Source: Tatumella punctata (lineage in GTDB: Bacteria; Pseudomonadota; Gammaproteobacteria; Enterobacterales; Enterobacteriaceae). From it: DNA of 64,000 bases. Both the position numbers and the translations under genes were made by a program. Below the pieces are notes generated by a model. That model searched no databases. It was not told the DNA's origin and saw only the letters and a program-made list of their open reading frames with translations. Positions 9,247 to 18,218 of the stretch are shown here, piece by piece. The stretch is from the NCBI RefSeq assembly GCF_039523735.1, contig NZ_BAAAFW010000017.1:78112-142111 (forward strand), in the 5' to 3' direction. Numbering within the stretch: position 1 is the stretch's first letter; every line of letters begins with the position of its first letter.

Positions 9247-10296
9247 TTAAATACGGAGCGATTGTCCGCGGCTGATATGCGCCAGCATCTGCTGACTGAT
9301 ATTCTCCAGGTCGACCACTTCACAGGCCGCTTCCAGCAGAATTGCTTCGCGCGGCATGCCAAAGACCACACAGGTTGCTTCACTTTGCGCAATGGTCCAG
9401 GCTTTGGCGTTACGCATTTTCAGTAATCCGCTGGCACCGTCATTTCCCATCCCGGTGAGGATCACCCCGACTGCGTTACGTCCGGCAAATCTGGCCACCG
9501 AATTAAACAGAACATCTACCGATGGCCGGTGGCGATTTACCGGTTCACTGTTATGCAATTTAATCTGATAATTTGCCCCGCTGCGTCCCAGTTCCATATG
9601 CATAGAACCGGGGGCAATGTAGGCAAAACCAGGCAGAACCCGCTCCCCCTCTTCCGCTTCTTTCACGGTGATTTGACAAAGCCGGTTCAGGCGTTCAGCA
9701 AAAGAATGGGTGAATCCCGGCGGCATATGCTGGGTAATAAGTACCGCCGGTGAGGCGGCAGGTAAAGGTTCCAGTACCCGGCGCAGGGCTTCAGTCCCCC
9801 CTGTCGATGCCCCAATCGCAATCAGTTTTTCACTGCTGAGGATCGGCGGCGCATTGAGAATGCCCGGAGCGCCTGACGCTGATGGCCGGTAGAGCCGGGC
9901 ACGGGCAGCAATACGAATCTTCTCGGCAATCACCTGACAATAGGCCAGCATACCCTCGCGCAAACCCAGTTGCGGTTTAGTCACAAAGTCTACAGCCCCC
10001 AGTTCAAGCGCCCTGAGAGTAACCTCCGAACCTTTACCCGTCAGTGATGACACCATAATTACCGGCATTGGCCGTAAACGCATCAGCTTTTCCAGGAACT
10101 CCAGCCCGTCCATACGGGGCATTTCCACATCCAGTGTCAGCACTGTCGGGTTAAACTGTTTAATCAGCTCCCGTGCCACCAGCGGATCCGGTGCCGTCGC
10201 GACCATTTCCATATCCTGCTGGCTGTTTACAATTTCCGTCATTAGCTGGCGCATCAGAGCTGAATCATCAACACTCAGCACAGTAATTTTACTCAT
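9247..10296 (-). CDS. cheB: Chemoreceptor glutamate methylesterase/deamidase CheB
   Basis: CheB removes methyl groups from chemoreceptors and deamidates receptor glutamines when phosphorylated by CheA. The 349-aa protein has an N-terminal receiver domain (VDDSALMRQL; phospho-site in LTLDVEMPRMDG near residue 56), a linker, and a C-terminal esterase domain. Its catalytic elements are IGASTGGTEAL (nucleophile Ser near 164), ITQHMPPGFT (His near 190) and GMGNDGA (Asp near 286). Length equals the E. coli protein. It overlaps the cheR end by 4 bases, indicating translational coupling. Confidence 0.98.
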   Translation of the reverse strand: MSKITVLSVDDSALMRQLMTEIVNSQQDMEMVATAPDPLVARELIKQFNPTVLTLDVEMPRMDGLEFLEKLMRLRPMPVIMVSSLTGKGSEVTLRALELGAVDFVTKPQLGLREGMLAYCQVIAEKIRIAARARLYRPSASGAPGILNAPPILSSEKLIAIGASTGGTEALRRVLEPLPAASPAVLITQHMPPGFTHSFAERLNRLCQITVKEAEEGERVLPGFAYIAPGSMHMELGRSGANYQIKLHNSEPVNRHRPSVDVLFNSVARFAGRNAVGVILTGMGNDGASGLLKMRNAKAWTIAQSEATCVVFGMPREAILLEAACEVVDLENISQQMLAHISRGQSLRI

Positions 10297-11165
10297 TGCC
10301 TTTCCTTAGCCAGACTGTAAACCGTCTTGCCCCGTAGCCAAAAATCCTGACTTATCTGACTGAAATTTTCAGAATGCCCCGCAAACAAGAGCCCGCCGGG
10401 TTTCAGATACCGGACCATCTGCCGCAGAATGGCCTCTTGCGTAGATTTATCAAAATAAATCATAATGTTACGACAAAATATAGCATCGCATTTTTCCGGG
10501 AGTTTCCAGTCAGGGCTCAGTAAATTGAGCTGTGAGAACTGTACATAATGGCTCAGCTCGGGCCGCACACGAACCAGCCCCTGTTGTGCCCCTTTTCCTT
10601 TCAGAAAATAACGCTGTAACTGCTCTGCCGTCAGCATATCCAGTGACTCACGCCGATAGATCCCCTGCCTGGCTTTTTCCAGCACTCCGGTATCAATATC
10701 ACTGGCAAATACCTGAAATTTACCGGGCGCCATCCCTAAAGTATCGGCCAGAGTCATAGCAATAGAATAAGGTTCTTCACCGGTAGAGGCCGCACAGCTC
10801 CAGACGCTGTAACTGCCATGCCGGCTGCGAGCGTGCTCAGCCAGTAGCGGAAAATGGTGTGCTTCACGAAAAAACGAAGTCAGATTAGTGGTCAGCGCAT
10901 TAATAAACTCCTGCCATTCACTGCTGGCGGGCTGACTTTCCAGCATCGCCAGATATTGACCAAAATCGTTCATCTGTAATAACCGTAACCGGCGCATCAG
11001 ACGGTTGTAGACCATTTCCCGTTTATGTGCGGCCAGCACAATACCGGCCCGCTGATAGATAAGCTGACACAACCGCTGGAAATTGGCCTCTGACAATAAC
11101 AACTTATGTGGCTGGCTGGCCGCAGGTAGCTTTTGCCGCGCCGCCGTATTGGGTAGTTTATCCAT
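10293..11165 (-). CDS. cheR: Chemoreceptor glutamate methyltransferase CheR
   Basis: CheR uses S-adenosylmethionine to methylate receptor glutamates and is tethered by the receptor C-terminal NWETF peptide, which the neighbouring receptor gene encodes. The 290-aa protein has the N-terminal helical domain (residues about 20-95), then the SAM-fold region with VWSCAASTGEEPYSIAM near 125, VFASDIDTGVLEKAR near 155 and IFCRNIMIYFDK near 231. It overlaps cheB by 4 bases and lies 125 bp after the receptor gene. Confidence 0.98.
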   Translation of the reverse strand: MDKLPNTAARQKLPAASQPHKLLLSEANFQRLCQLIYQRAGIVLAAHKREMVYNRLMRRLRLLQMNDFGQYLAMLESQPASSEWQEFINALTTNLTSFFREAHHFPLLAEHARSRHGSYSVWSCAASTGEEPYSIAMTLADTLGMAPGKFQVFASDIDTGVLEKARQGIYRRESLDMLTAEQLQRYFLKGKGAQQGLVRVRPELSHYVQFSQLNLLSPDWKLPEKCDAIFCRNIMIYFDKSTQEAILRQMVRYLKPGGLLFAGHSENFSQISQDFWLRGKTVYSLAKERQ

Positions 11166-11207
11166 AGATTAACCGTAATCCTTTACATCAGCTGACAGGG
11201 CGTCTCC

Positions 11208-11232
11208 GGAAAATCTCTGCCGGGACCGGCAG
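11208..11232 (-). terminator. Hairpin between the chemoreceptor gene and cheR
   Basis: On the minus strand CTGCCGG pairs with CCGGCAG around 2 nt and is followed by AGATTTT. It resembles a weak intrinsic terminator or attenuator between mcp and cheR and could reduce cheRBYZ expression relative to the sigma-28-driven receptor gene. The T run is short. Confidence 0.45.
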
Positions 11233-11290
11233 GGGGAATTCCCCGCCAGCACTTCCCGGTGCATTCTTCCGGCCGGTAACTGTACAGGGC

Positions 11291-12958
11291 TCAAAATGTT
11301 TCCCAGTTATCAGGCGAGTTATCCGCAGACTGACTGTGACCGCGAGCGACTTTGGCACTGGCCGCACCGGTCAGCAATTTTACGTCATTTTCATGAGTGA
11401 CAGGCCCGATACGGAACACAGCGACTGCCTGTTTCAGTAAACCTGCCTGTTCTTCCAGTGTCGCTGCAGAAGTTGCCGACTCTTCGACCAGAGTGGCATT
11501 TTGCTGAGTCACCTGATCCATCTCTGTCACTGCGGTACTGACCAGGTCAATACCACGACTTTGCTCTTCCGATGCCGAGGCAATCTCGCCCATAATGTCG
11601 GTCACCCGGGTAACCGCATTGACAATTTCTCCCATAGTGACACCGGCATTTTCCACCAGTTGTGAACCGGAATCGATGCGGCTGACCGAGTCTTCAATCA
11701 GGATTTTAATTTCTTTGGCCGCCTGGGCACTGCGCTGTGCGAGGTTGCGTACCTCTCCGGCAACCACTGCGAACCCCCGCCCCTGCTCTCCGGCACGGGC
11801 CGCTTCGACCGCCGCATTCAGGGCCAGAATATTAGTCTGGAAGGCAATACCATCAATCACACTGGTAATATCGGCAATTTTCTGTGAACTGCCGGCAATA
11901 TCTTTCATGGTGGTGACAACATTATCGACCACAGATCCACCGTGCCGGGCCGTGTCTGATGCATTTAGCGCCAGTTGTGACGCCTGACGCGCATTTTCGG
12001 CATTCTGTTTCACCGTTGCGGTCAGTTGTTCCATACTGGATGCGGTTTCTTCCAGTGATGCGGCCTGTTGTTCGGTACGGGCAGACAAATCGGTACTGCC
12101 ATTCGCTATTTCGCTGGCCCCGGTATAAATAGATTCGGAGCTATCGCGCACCAGTCCGACCGTATTTCTCAGCTCCTGCTGCATATAACGGACAGTACTG
12201 AGTAGTTCCCCCATCTCATTACTGGTGGTTACGTCAATAGCATGGGTCAGATCACCATTAGCAACCTGGCGAATATGTTCAATCCCCTGACGTAATGGCC
12301 TCAGCAGGATCCGGTGCATCCCCAGCCAGACCAGCCCTACCACCAGCAAAGTGACGATCAGTACTCCGATAATCATCCATTCAGCATGCAGAAAATCCAC
12401 CGCACTCTGAGTAATTCCCTGATCGGTCAGCTCATCATTACGCTTCAGCCAGCCGTTATAATTATCCTCAAACCTTTTTTGTTGTTCCAGCACCGGCATA
12501 TCGATAAATTCGGCAATCTTACCCTCACTGACCAGCATCAGTAATTCGTCTAATCCGGCACGATATTTTTTATAACTTTTTTGTAAATCCTGCTGGCGAG
12601 GATCTTTAAGACCACTGTCGGTCAGTGCACTGGTATAGTTCTGATATTCTTCATCAGCCAGCTTAATCTGGTCCGCCGCATTTTTAAGCAGCACCTGAAC
12701 CTGTTTATTACTCTGCAATGCGTTAATATTTTGCTGTGCACTGATTGCCGCCATACTGATATTATTTCTCGCCTCCAGCAGGGCACTGCTAACCCCGGTA
12801 ATATATTGTTGTTGATCGCGTAGCACCTGGCTGAAATAAAAATTATCCTTGCCGGTTTTAAGCATCTGAAAAAAAAGCCCGCCACTGGCAATCTGTAATA
12901 CTGCCATCAGGCAAAGCACACATAATAGACTGGTTACAATTTTCATCCGACTGAACAT
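11291..12958 (-). CDS. Methyl-accepting chemotaxis protein (Tsr/Tar-type)
   Basis: Inner-membrane chemoreceptor signalling to CheA-CheW. The start is ATG 12958 (MFSRMKIVTSLLCVL), which matches the Tsr/Tar start and has AGAGG seven bases upstream; the in-frame ATG at 12979 is poorly placed. The 555-aa protein has a membrane helix at about 5-30, a four-helix periplasmic sensor domain, a second helix near 187-210 and a HAMP domain. Methylation helices follow, then the signalling tip IDGIAFQTNILALNAAVEAA. It ends in NWETF, the CheR/CheB docking pentapeptide, so it is a high-abundance-type receptor. The ligand cannot be read from the sequence. It is the only receptor gene here and is inserted between cheW and cheR. 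Confidence 0.96.
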   Translation of the reverse strand: MFSRMKIVTSLLCVLCLMAVLQIASGGLFFQMLKTGKDNFYFSQVLRDQQQYITGVSSALLEARNNISMAAISAQQNINALQSNKQVQVLLKNAADQIKLADEEYQNYTSALTDSGLKDPRQQDLQKSYKKYRAGLDELLMLVSEGKIAEFIDMPVLEQQKRFEDNYNGWLKRNDELTDQGITQSAVDFLHAEWMIIGVLIVTLLVVGLVWLGMHRILLRPLRQGIEHIRQVANGDLTHAIDVTTSNEMGELLSTVRYMQQELRNTVGLVRDSSESIYTGASEIANGSTDLSARTEQQAASLEETASSMEQLTATVKQNAENARQASQLALNASDTARHGGSVVDNVVTTMKDIAGSSQKIADITSVIDGIAFQTNILALNAAVEAARAGEQGRGFAVVAGEVRNLAQRSAQAAKEIKILIEDSVSRIDSGSQLVENAGVTMGEIVNAVTRVTDIMGEIASASEEQSRGIDLVSTAVTEMDQVTQQNATLVEESATSAATLEEQAGLLKQAVAVFRIGPVTHENDVKLLTGAASAKVARGHSQSADNSPDNWETF

Positions 12959-12989
12959 AATGACCTCTGTAATAAGCATGACTCTGCTT

Positions 12990-13016
12990 ATATCGGCCCG
13001 GCATGATTAATCTTTA
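12990..13016 (-). promoter_or_regulatory. Sigma-28 (FliA) promoter of the chemoreceptor gene
   Basis: Reading the minus strand, TAAAGATT (13016-13009), an 11-nt spacer and GCCGATAT (12997-12990) match the FliA consensus TAAAGTTT-N11-GCCGATAA in 14 of 16 positions. It lies 32 bp upstream of the chosen receptor start, in the cheW-mcp gap. Confidence 0.9.
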
Positions 13017-13092
13017 TTATCTGCTTACTATCAGCAGTCAAAATAAAGGCGACTAAATGCCGCCAGAAAGTTTTTATTTTTTACACAGTTGG

Positions 13093-13566
13093 TTAGCCGA
13101 GGGTATCGACCAGTGCCATTTCTTCACTGTTTAGTAATTTTTCGATATCCACCAGAATTAACATACGATCACCTCTGGCACCCAGCCCTGTCAGATATTC
13201 GGTTGACAGAGTGACAGTGAATTCCGGCGCAGCACGAATATCATCTTTACTCAGAGCGAGGACGTCAGATACCCCGTCCACCACAATCCCCACCACCCTG
13301 TGTTTAAGATTAAGCACTATCACTACCGTATTTTCATTATAGGAAATATTATCCTGCAAAAATTTAATGCGCATATCCAGAATCGGCACAATCACTCCGC
13401 GCAGGTTAGTGACGCCTTTAATAAATGGCGGGGTATTGGCAATCCGTGTGACGTGATCGTACCCGCGAATTTCCTGTACCTTAAGAATATCAATACCGTA
13501 TTCTTCATCACCCAGCGTAAATACCAGAAATTCCTGGGAAACGATTTCCTCTGTTATTTGTTCCAC
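13093..13566 (-). CDS. cheW: Chemotaxis coupling protein CheW
   Basis: CheW links receptors to the CheA kinase in the signalling array. The 157-aa protein covers the double SH3-like fold: QEFLVFTLGDEEYGIDILKV at the N-terminus, VQEIRGYDHVTRIANTPPFI (receptor-binding face), GVTNLRGVIVPILDMR, and STEYLTGLGARGDRMLILVD. It is about 10 residues shorter than the E. coli protein because of a shorter N-terminal tail. It follows cheA by 15 bp. Confidence 0.98.
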   Translation of the reverse strand: MEQITEEIVSQEFLVFTLGDEEYGIDILKVQEIRGYDHVTRIANTPPFIKGVTNLRGVIVPILDMRIKFLQDNISYNENTVVIVLNLKHRVVGIVVDGVSDVLALSKDDIRAAPEFTVTLSTEYLTGLGARGDRMLILVDIEKLLNSEEMALVDTLG

Positions 13567-13581
13567 ATTAACCCCGCAAAT

Positions 13582-15285
13582 CTATTCGACGAGCTTACCC
13601 GATTTCGCGGATAAACATTTATCCCGATGAAATGACTGCAATACCGCAATATCAACGATAAACGCGACACTGCCGTCTCCCATAATGGTTGCTGCAGAGA
13701 TGCCTTCAACTTTGCGGTAATTACTTTCAAGATTTTTTACCACGACCTGATGCTGGCCAATAAGCTGATCAACCAGTAAGGCATAACGTTTACCGGCAGT
13801 TTGTAAAATAATCGCGATACCCCGGGTCGGATCCGTATGGGCATTATCCACATCAAATACGGATGATAACACCACCAGCGGTAAATACTCGCCACGGACT
13901 TCGAGTACCCGCTCCCCTCCGGCTAACGCTTTCAGCCCTTTACTGTCAGGCTGCAGTGATTCCATCACCGCATTAAGGGGCAGGATAAAGACTTCATTTC
14001 CCACCCGCACCGACATACCGTCGAGGATTGCCAGGGTCAGGGGCAGCAGGATACGGATGGTGGTACCGGCACCGGGTATAGACGTTATTTCGACATGTCC
14101 GCCCATCTGCTGGATATTCCGTTTTACCACGTCCATCCCGACTCCCCGTCCGGAGACATCAGTCACCTGTTCTGCCGTCGAAAATCCGGGCGCAAAAATT
14201 AACAGTCCGATCTCATCGTCGCTGATATTGTCATGAACAGGAATGCCTGACTGCCTGGCTTTGGCGAGTATCTTTTCATGGTTCAGGCCCGCGCCGTCAT
14301 CCGTAACCTCAATACAGATATTACCACCGCGGTGTTCCGCAGACAGGATCAGGTTACCGGTTTCGGTTTTACCCTGTTGCAGCCGCTGCTGAGGAGATTC
14401 AATACCATGATCCAGACTATTACGCACCAGATGTGTCAGTGGATCGATGATTCGCTCTATCAGACTTTTATCGAGTTCCGTTGAACTGCCTTGTAATGTC
14501 AGCTCAATTTTCTTATCCAGTTTCGCGGCCAGATCACGCACCAGCCGCGGAAAACGGCTGAATACATACTCCATGGGCATCATCCGGATAGACATTACCG
14601 ACTCCTGTAAATCCCGGGCGTTACGTTCCAGCTGGCTCATACTGTTCAGCAGGTCTCCGTGTACGCCCGGCTCAAGCGTATTGGCATGCTGCTGCAGCAT
14701 CGACTGGGTAATCACCAGTTCTCCTACCAGATTAATCAGCTGGTCAACTTTCTCAACAGCCACCCGGATACTGGTAGACTCGCTGGCTTTTACGACTGGT
14801 GCCTGATGGCGTGCGGCTTTCGCAGGCACAACATCATCCGTATTCTCTCTGCTCTCTTTGACCGGCGGATGGGATTCGCCGGGCGAAACAAAATGTATTT
14901 GCTGCTCATCAACCACAAAACAGAGCACCGCCAGTAAATCATCGGCACTGACTCCCTGCACAGTCGCTTCAATACTGCCGGGTTGCTGTACCACATCCGA
15001 CACATTTCCCAGATGTCGTATTTCGTTTAACAGGGTCTCAGCTTCATTGGTTTTCAAAGACTCCAGCCGGATACGTAGCGGCAGGGGCTCGCTGCCCGAT
15101 GTTGTCCCTGTCGCAGGTTCAGTATGGGTCTCTGCGGCTACTGTTTGCCCGCAGACCTGGTCCGTTATCGGAGGGGGATCGCCGGTAACACCCAGGGCTA
15201 TCTGCCGCAGCATTTGGCAAATATAGCTAAAGCTTTCTTCATCGGGTTGCTGCGCAGTTTTATAGGCATTCAGCTGTTCTTGCAT
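13582..15285 (-). CDS. cheA: CheA short-form (CheA-S-like) open frame downstream of the amber
   Basis: The 567-codon frame after the amber starts with ATG at 15285 (MQEQLNAYK). Counting from GTG 15576 this is codon 98, exactly the internal start used for CheA-S in E. coli (Met98). A CheA-S translated here would keep dimerisation (P3), kinase (P4) and receptor/CheW coupling (P5) but lack His48. By established knowledge CheA-S cannot autophosphorylate at its own P1 but can trans-phosphorylate a P1 in a full-length partner, which this locus would not supply. The preceding 62-aa fragment contains His48 but only part of the P1 helical bundle. Confidence 0.7.
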   Translation of the reverse strand: MQEQLNAYKTAQQPDEESFSYICQMLRQIALGVTGDPPPITDQVCGQTVAAETHTEPATGTTSGSEPLPLRIRLESLKTNEAETLLNEIRHLGNVSDVVQQPGSIEATVQGVSADDLLAVLCFVVDEQQIHFVSPGESHPPVKESRENTDDVVPAKAARHQAPVVKASESTSIRVAVEKVDQLINLVGELVITQSMLQQHANTLEPGVHGDLLNSMSQLERNARDLQESVMSIRMMPMEYVFSRFPRLVRDLAAKLDKKIELTLQGSSTELDKSLIERIIDPLTHLVRNSLDHGIESPQQRLQQGKTETGNLILSAEHRGGNICIEVTDDGAGLNHEKILAKARQSGIPVHDNISDDEIGLLIFAPGFSTAEQVTDVSGRGVGMDVVKRNIQQMGGHVEITSIPGAGTTIRILLPLTLAILDGMSVRVGNEVFILPLNAVMESLQPDSKGLKALAGGERVLEVRGEYLPLVVLSSVFDVDNAHTDPTRGIAIILQTAGKRYALLVDQLIGQHQVVVKNLESNYRKVEGISAATIMGDGSVAFIVDIAVLQSFHRDKCLSAKSGKLVE

Positions 15286-15576
15286 AATGTCTTTGGTTTC
15301 CAGAAACGTATTGATAATACTGCTATTCAGCGCCAGTTCACCACGGCGGGCACTGTCGAGGATATTTTCCAGAATATGGGTCGTCTCCTATAGCACAGTG
15401 AAACCGAAAGTGGCTGCTCCGCCTTTGATCGAATGGGCCGCTCTGAAAATAGCATTCAGTTGCTCGGCTTCCGGAGTCGCCGGGTCAAGTGCCAGCAGAT
15501 GCTGTTCCATATCCGCCAGTAATTCATCGGCTTCATCGAAAAAGGTCTGATAAAAATCACTGATATCCATTGTCAC
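13582..15576 (-). pseudogene. cheA: cheA chemotaxis histidine kinase interrupted by an in-frame amber codon
   Basis: Full-length CheA would start at GTG 15576 (MTMDISDFYQTFFDEADELL) and end at 13582. The phospho-acceptor His48 (AAHSIKGG) is present. Codon 63, at 15390-15388 on the minus strand, is TAG where E. coli has CAG (Gln, in SVLQETTHLMENLL). The same frame continues without other defect (ETTHILENILDSARRGE and onward), through P2, the dimerisation helix (NLVGELVITQS), the ATP-binding domain (LVRNSLDHGIE, GRGVGMDVVK) and the CheW-like P5 domain. One C-to-T change explains the break. It could be a true mutation, a read-through site or a sequencing error. Confidence 0.9.
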
Positions 15577-15587
15577 GTAAGCTGCCT

Positions 15588-16616
15588 TTATTTATCCGAA
15601 GGTATAATCGCTGACGATACTGTGCTGCTACGGCCAGAAACACCCGCCGGTTGCGGAATCCGGAAACTGTTTGTCCCTTTCCTGGCGATGGCAGGCACTG
15701 TGTCAGGTGCAGGTACCGGAACTACGGCACTGGTATGCTGACTCAGCTCAGACGGGTCTGAAATAGTAATTGCCTGCTCTTCCCGGTTTTCTTTCTCGAT
15801 AGCTTCTTCCGCATCCTGATTCAGTACCAGCAAACTGATACGACGGTTTTCTGCATCATCACCCTGAAGATCTTTCAGCTTCATAGTGTCAGCCATACCA
15901 ACTACCCGGAGTACTTTTCCCTGATTAAGGCCGCCACGCACCAGTTCACGGCGCGAAGCGTTGGCACGGTTTGCCGACAATTCCCAGTTACTGAAACCTT
16001 TTTCTCCGTCCTGATAAGGAAAATCATCTGTATGTCCTGCAATACTTATTTTGTTGGGCACATCGTTCAGCACAGGTGCAATAGCCTGCAGCAGAGTGCG
16101 CATATAGGGTTCAACCTCAGCGCTGCCCAGCAAAAACATTGGCCGTTGTTTACTATCGATAATCTGAATACGTAACCCGCCACTGACGACAGTAATCAAT
16201 AAATGGGGCCGTAGTGCTTTCAGACGCGGATCATTGAGTAACAAACTTTCCAGCTCTTTTTTCAGTTTTTTGAGCTGCTGTACATCACGCTGATGTTTAC
16301 TGTCTGTTTTACGAGGCGTCTTTAAGGTTTCACCCTGTTTTTGCGTAATATCATTGCCTCCGCCAGGTACCGGACTGACGCTGTCACTGCTGCGTTGTCC
16401 GCCGGATAATGCCACCCGCAGTGGCATTTTGAAATATTCAGCAATCTGTTGCAGCTCTTTCGGGGTGGATACAGCAATCAGCCACATCACCATAAAGAAG
16501 GCCATCATTGCCGTCATAAAATCGGCATAAGCAATTTTCCAGGAGCCATGACTTTCATGGTGGCCAGACGACTTTCTTTTTTTCACCACCACTATCTGGC
16601 GTTCGTCAGGTTTCAT
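15588..16616 (-). CDS. motB: Flagellar motor stator protein MotB
   Basis: MotB anchors the MotA4-5/MotB2 proton channel to peptidoglycan. The 342-aa protein has one membrane helix near residues 28-50 with the essential proton-carrying Asp in AYADFMTAMMAFFMVMWLI. An OmpA-like peptidoglycan-binding domain follows (SIAGHTDDFPY near 210, FSNWELSANRANASRRELV, VVGMADT). The Pro/Ser-rich C-terminal tail is longer than in E. coli (308 aa). It overlaps motA by 4 bases and precedes cheA by 11 bp. Confidence 0.97.
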   Translation of the reverse strand: MKPDERQIVVVKKRKSSGHHESHGSWKIAYADFMTAMMAFFMVMWLIAVSTPKELQQIAEYFKMPLRVALSGGQRSSDSVSPVPGGGNDITQKQGETLKTPRKTDSKHQRDVQQLKKLKKELESLLLNDPRLKALRPHLLITVVSGGLRIQIIDSKQRPMFLLGSAEVEPYMRTLLQAIAPVLNDVPNKISIAGHTDDFPYQDGEKGFSNWELSANRANASRRELVRGGLNQGKVLRVVGMADTMKLKDLQGDDAENRRISLLVLNQDAEEAIEKENREEQAITISDPSELSQHTSAVVPVPAPDTVPAIARKGTNSFRIPQPAGVSGRSSTVSSAIIPSDK

Positions 16617-17500
16617 ACATCTGCTTCCGCTGATGTTTTATTTACAGATTTGTTTTCACGTACATGATCTTCAAGTTCAGTAAAGGATGGTCGTTCCGTT
16701 GAATACAGCACTTTTCTGCCGAACTCGACGGCAATCTGTGGCGGATAACCATGCATATTGGATAGCAGCGTGATTTTAATACACTGCATCATTTTTATAT
16801 TTTCGGCATATTTCTGCCGCAGCACCGCGGCCAGCGGGGTAATAAATCCGTAGGAAAGCAGAATACCAAGAAATGTCCCGACCATGGCATGAGCAATTAA
16901 CGCGCCCAGCTCGGCTGCCGGGCGATCTGCTGACGCCAGGGCATGAATCACCCCCATTACAGCCGCCACAATACCAAATGCAGGCAGACCGTCACCTGCC
17001 ATCGCTATACTTTGTGCCGGTGCATCACTTTCATGTTCATAGGTTTCTATTTCTTCATCCATCAGAGATTCAATCTCAAATGCGCTCATATTACCGCTGA
17101 TAATCAAGCGCAAATAATCGGTCATAAAGTCAGTCACCATTTGATCATTCAGCAAACGTGGGTACTGAGTAAATATCTCACTCTCCGCCGGATTTTCGAT
17201 ATCCTTCTCCAGAGCAAGCACTCCCTGCTGACGGGCCTTAGATAACAGAATAAATAACAACGTCATTAAATCCAGGTAATGCGTTTTCGTATATTTCGAG
17301 CCTCGCAGTAATAATGGCAGAGCTCTGAGTGTTTTTAATACTGACTTACCATTATTCCCAACCAGAAAAGCACCTGCCCCTGCCCCGCCAATAATTAATA
17401 GCTCAGAAGGCTGATATAATACCCCCAGTTCCCCGCCAACCAGAACATAGCCTCCCAGCACTGAGGCGATAACCACTATATATCCCAGAATAATTAACAC
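16613..17500 (-). CDS. motA: Flagellar motor stator protein MotA
   Basis: Proton-channel stator subunit with four membrane helices and a cytoplasmic loop contacting FliG. The 295-aa product begins at GTG 17500 (LIILGYIVVIASVLGGYVLV), preceded by AAGGGG, and matches E. coli MotA (295 aa). The charged cytoplasmic loop and the periplasmic/membrane segments GDGLPAFGIVAAVMGVIHAL and VGTFLGILLSYGFITPLA are conserved. It lies 114 bp after flhC on the same strand. I could not identify a convincing sigma-28 promoter in that gap. Confidence 0.97.
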   Translation of the reverse strand: MLIILGYIVVIASVLGGYVLVGGELGVLYQPSELLIIGGAGAGAFLVGNNGKSVLKTLRALPLLLRGSKYTKTHYLDLMTLLFILLSKARQQGVLALEKDIENPAESEIFTQYPRLLNDQMVTDFMTDYLRLIISGNMSAFEIESLMDEEIETYEHESDAPAQSIAMAGDGLPAFGIVAAVMGVIHALASADRPAAELGALIAHAMVGTFLGILLSYGFITPLAAVLRQKYAENIKMMQCIKITLLSNMHGYPPQIAVEFGRKVLYSTERPSFTELEDHVRENKSVNKTSAEADV

Positions 17501-17614
17501 GGAGACCCCTTACGTCATCGGTATATTTTGCGGATTTTGATTATATTGATATTATTAAAAACTAATAAAAAATATAGTTATCACATTACGGAGAATAAAC
17601 AGATCAGATAATGA

Positions 17615-18187
17615 TCATATTTTTATTTCTTCACCCCGCATATATACGATGTTATCGGCAGGTGTCTGCGGAAGTTTACGTTTTTTCACCGCCCTGGAAG
17701 GGGGCTGGCATAAACTGCAAATAAAGCTCCCCTTAGGCTGATGAGCATGATTAATAAACTGTCCGTGGCAACAGCGGCAGGCTGCCAGTTCAAGCATTCC
17801 GCTATCCACAAAACGGATCAATGTCCATGCGCGGGTCAGTGCCAGCAGTGGTCCTGTATCTGCGGGAGGACATTGTTCCAGGTACAGACGATAGGCAGCA
17901 ATCAACCCATCGACACCATTAAGCAGATGTGTTTTCTGCATAAATAACCATGCGTGAAAGAATACGGTCGCATGAATATTATGTTCCCATGTCATAAACC
18001 AGTCGGTGGAAAACGGCAGCATCCCCTTCGGCGGCGGGCAACCCTTGATTTCCTTATACAACCGGATAAGACGTCCGCGGCTGAGTACGGTCTCACTTTC
18101 AAGCAATTGCAACCGTGCTCCCAGGCGGATCAGGTCAATCGCCAGCTGGATATCATGACCTTCACGTATAACGCTATGTACTTTCAT
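17615..18187 (-). CDS. flhC: Flagellar transcriptional activator FlhC
   Basis: FlhC joins FlhD in the FlhD4C2 master activator of flagellar class 2 genes. ATG 18187 (MKVHSVIREGHDIQLA) has a strong AGGAGG sequence; upstream in-frame codons overlap flhD and are not conserved. The 190-aa protein has the DNA-contacting region GARLQLLESETVLSRGRLI, PPKGMLPFSTDWFMTWE, and the zinc site made by two CxxC pairs (CRCCHGQF and CSLCQPPSRAVKKRK). It follows flhD by about 30 bp. Confidence 0.97.
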   Translation of the reverse strand: MKVHSVIREGHDIQLAIDLIRLGARLQLLESETVLSRGRLIRLYKEIKGCPPPKGMLPFSTDWFMTWEHNIHATVFFHAWLFMQKTHLLNGVDGLIAAYRLYLEQCPPADTGPLLALTRAWTLIRFVDSGMLELAACRCCHGQFINHAHQPKGSFICSLCQPPSRAVKKRKLPQTPADNIVYMRGEEIKI

Positions 18188-18218
18188 ATTTACCTCCTGA
18201 ATCTGGCCCGAATAATCT

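Noticed and set aside
17515..17522. ACCGATGA as a sigma-28 -10 element for motA
   Set aside because: No TAAA-type -35 at the right spacing, and the start of transcription would fall inside the ribosome-binding sequence.
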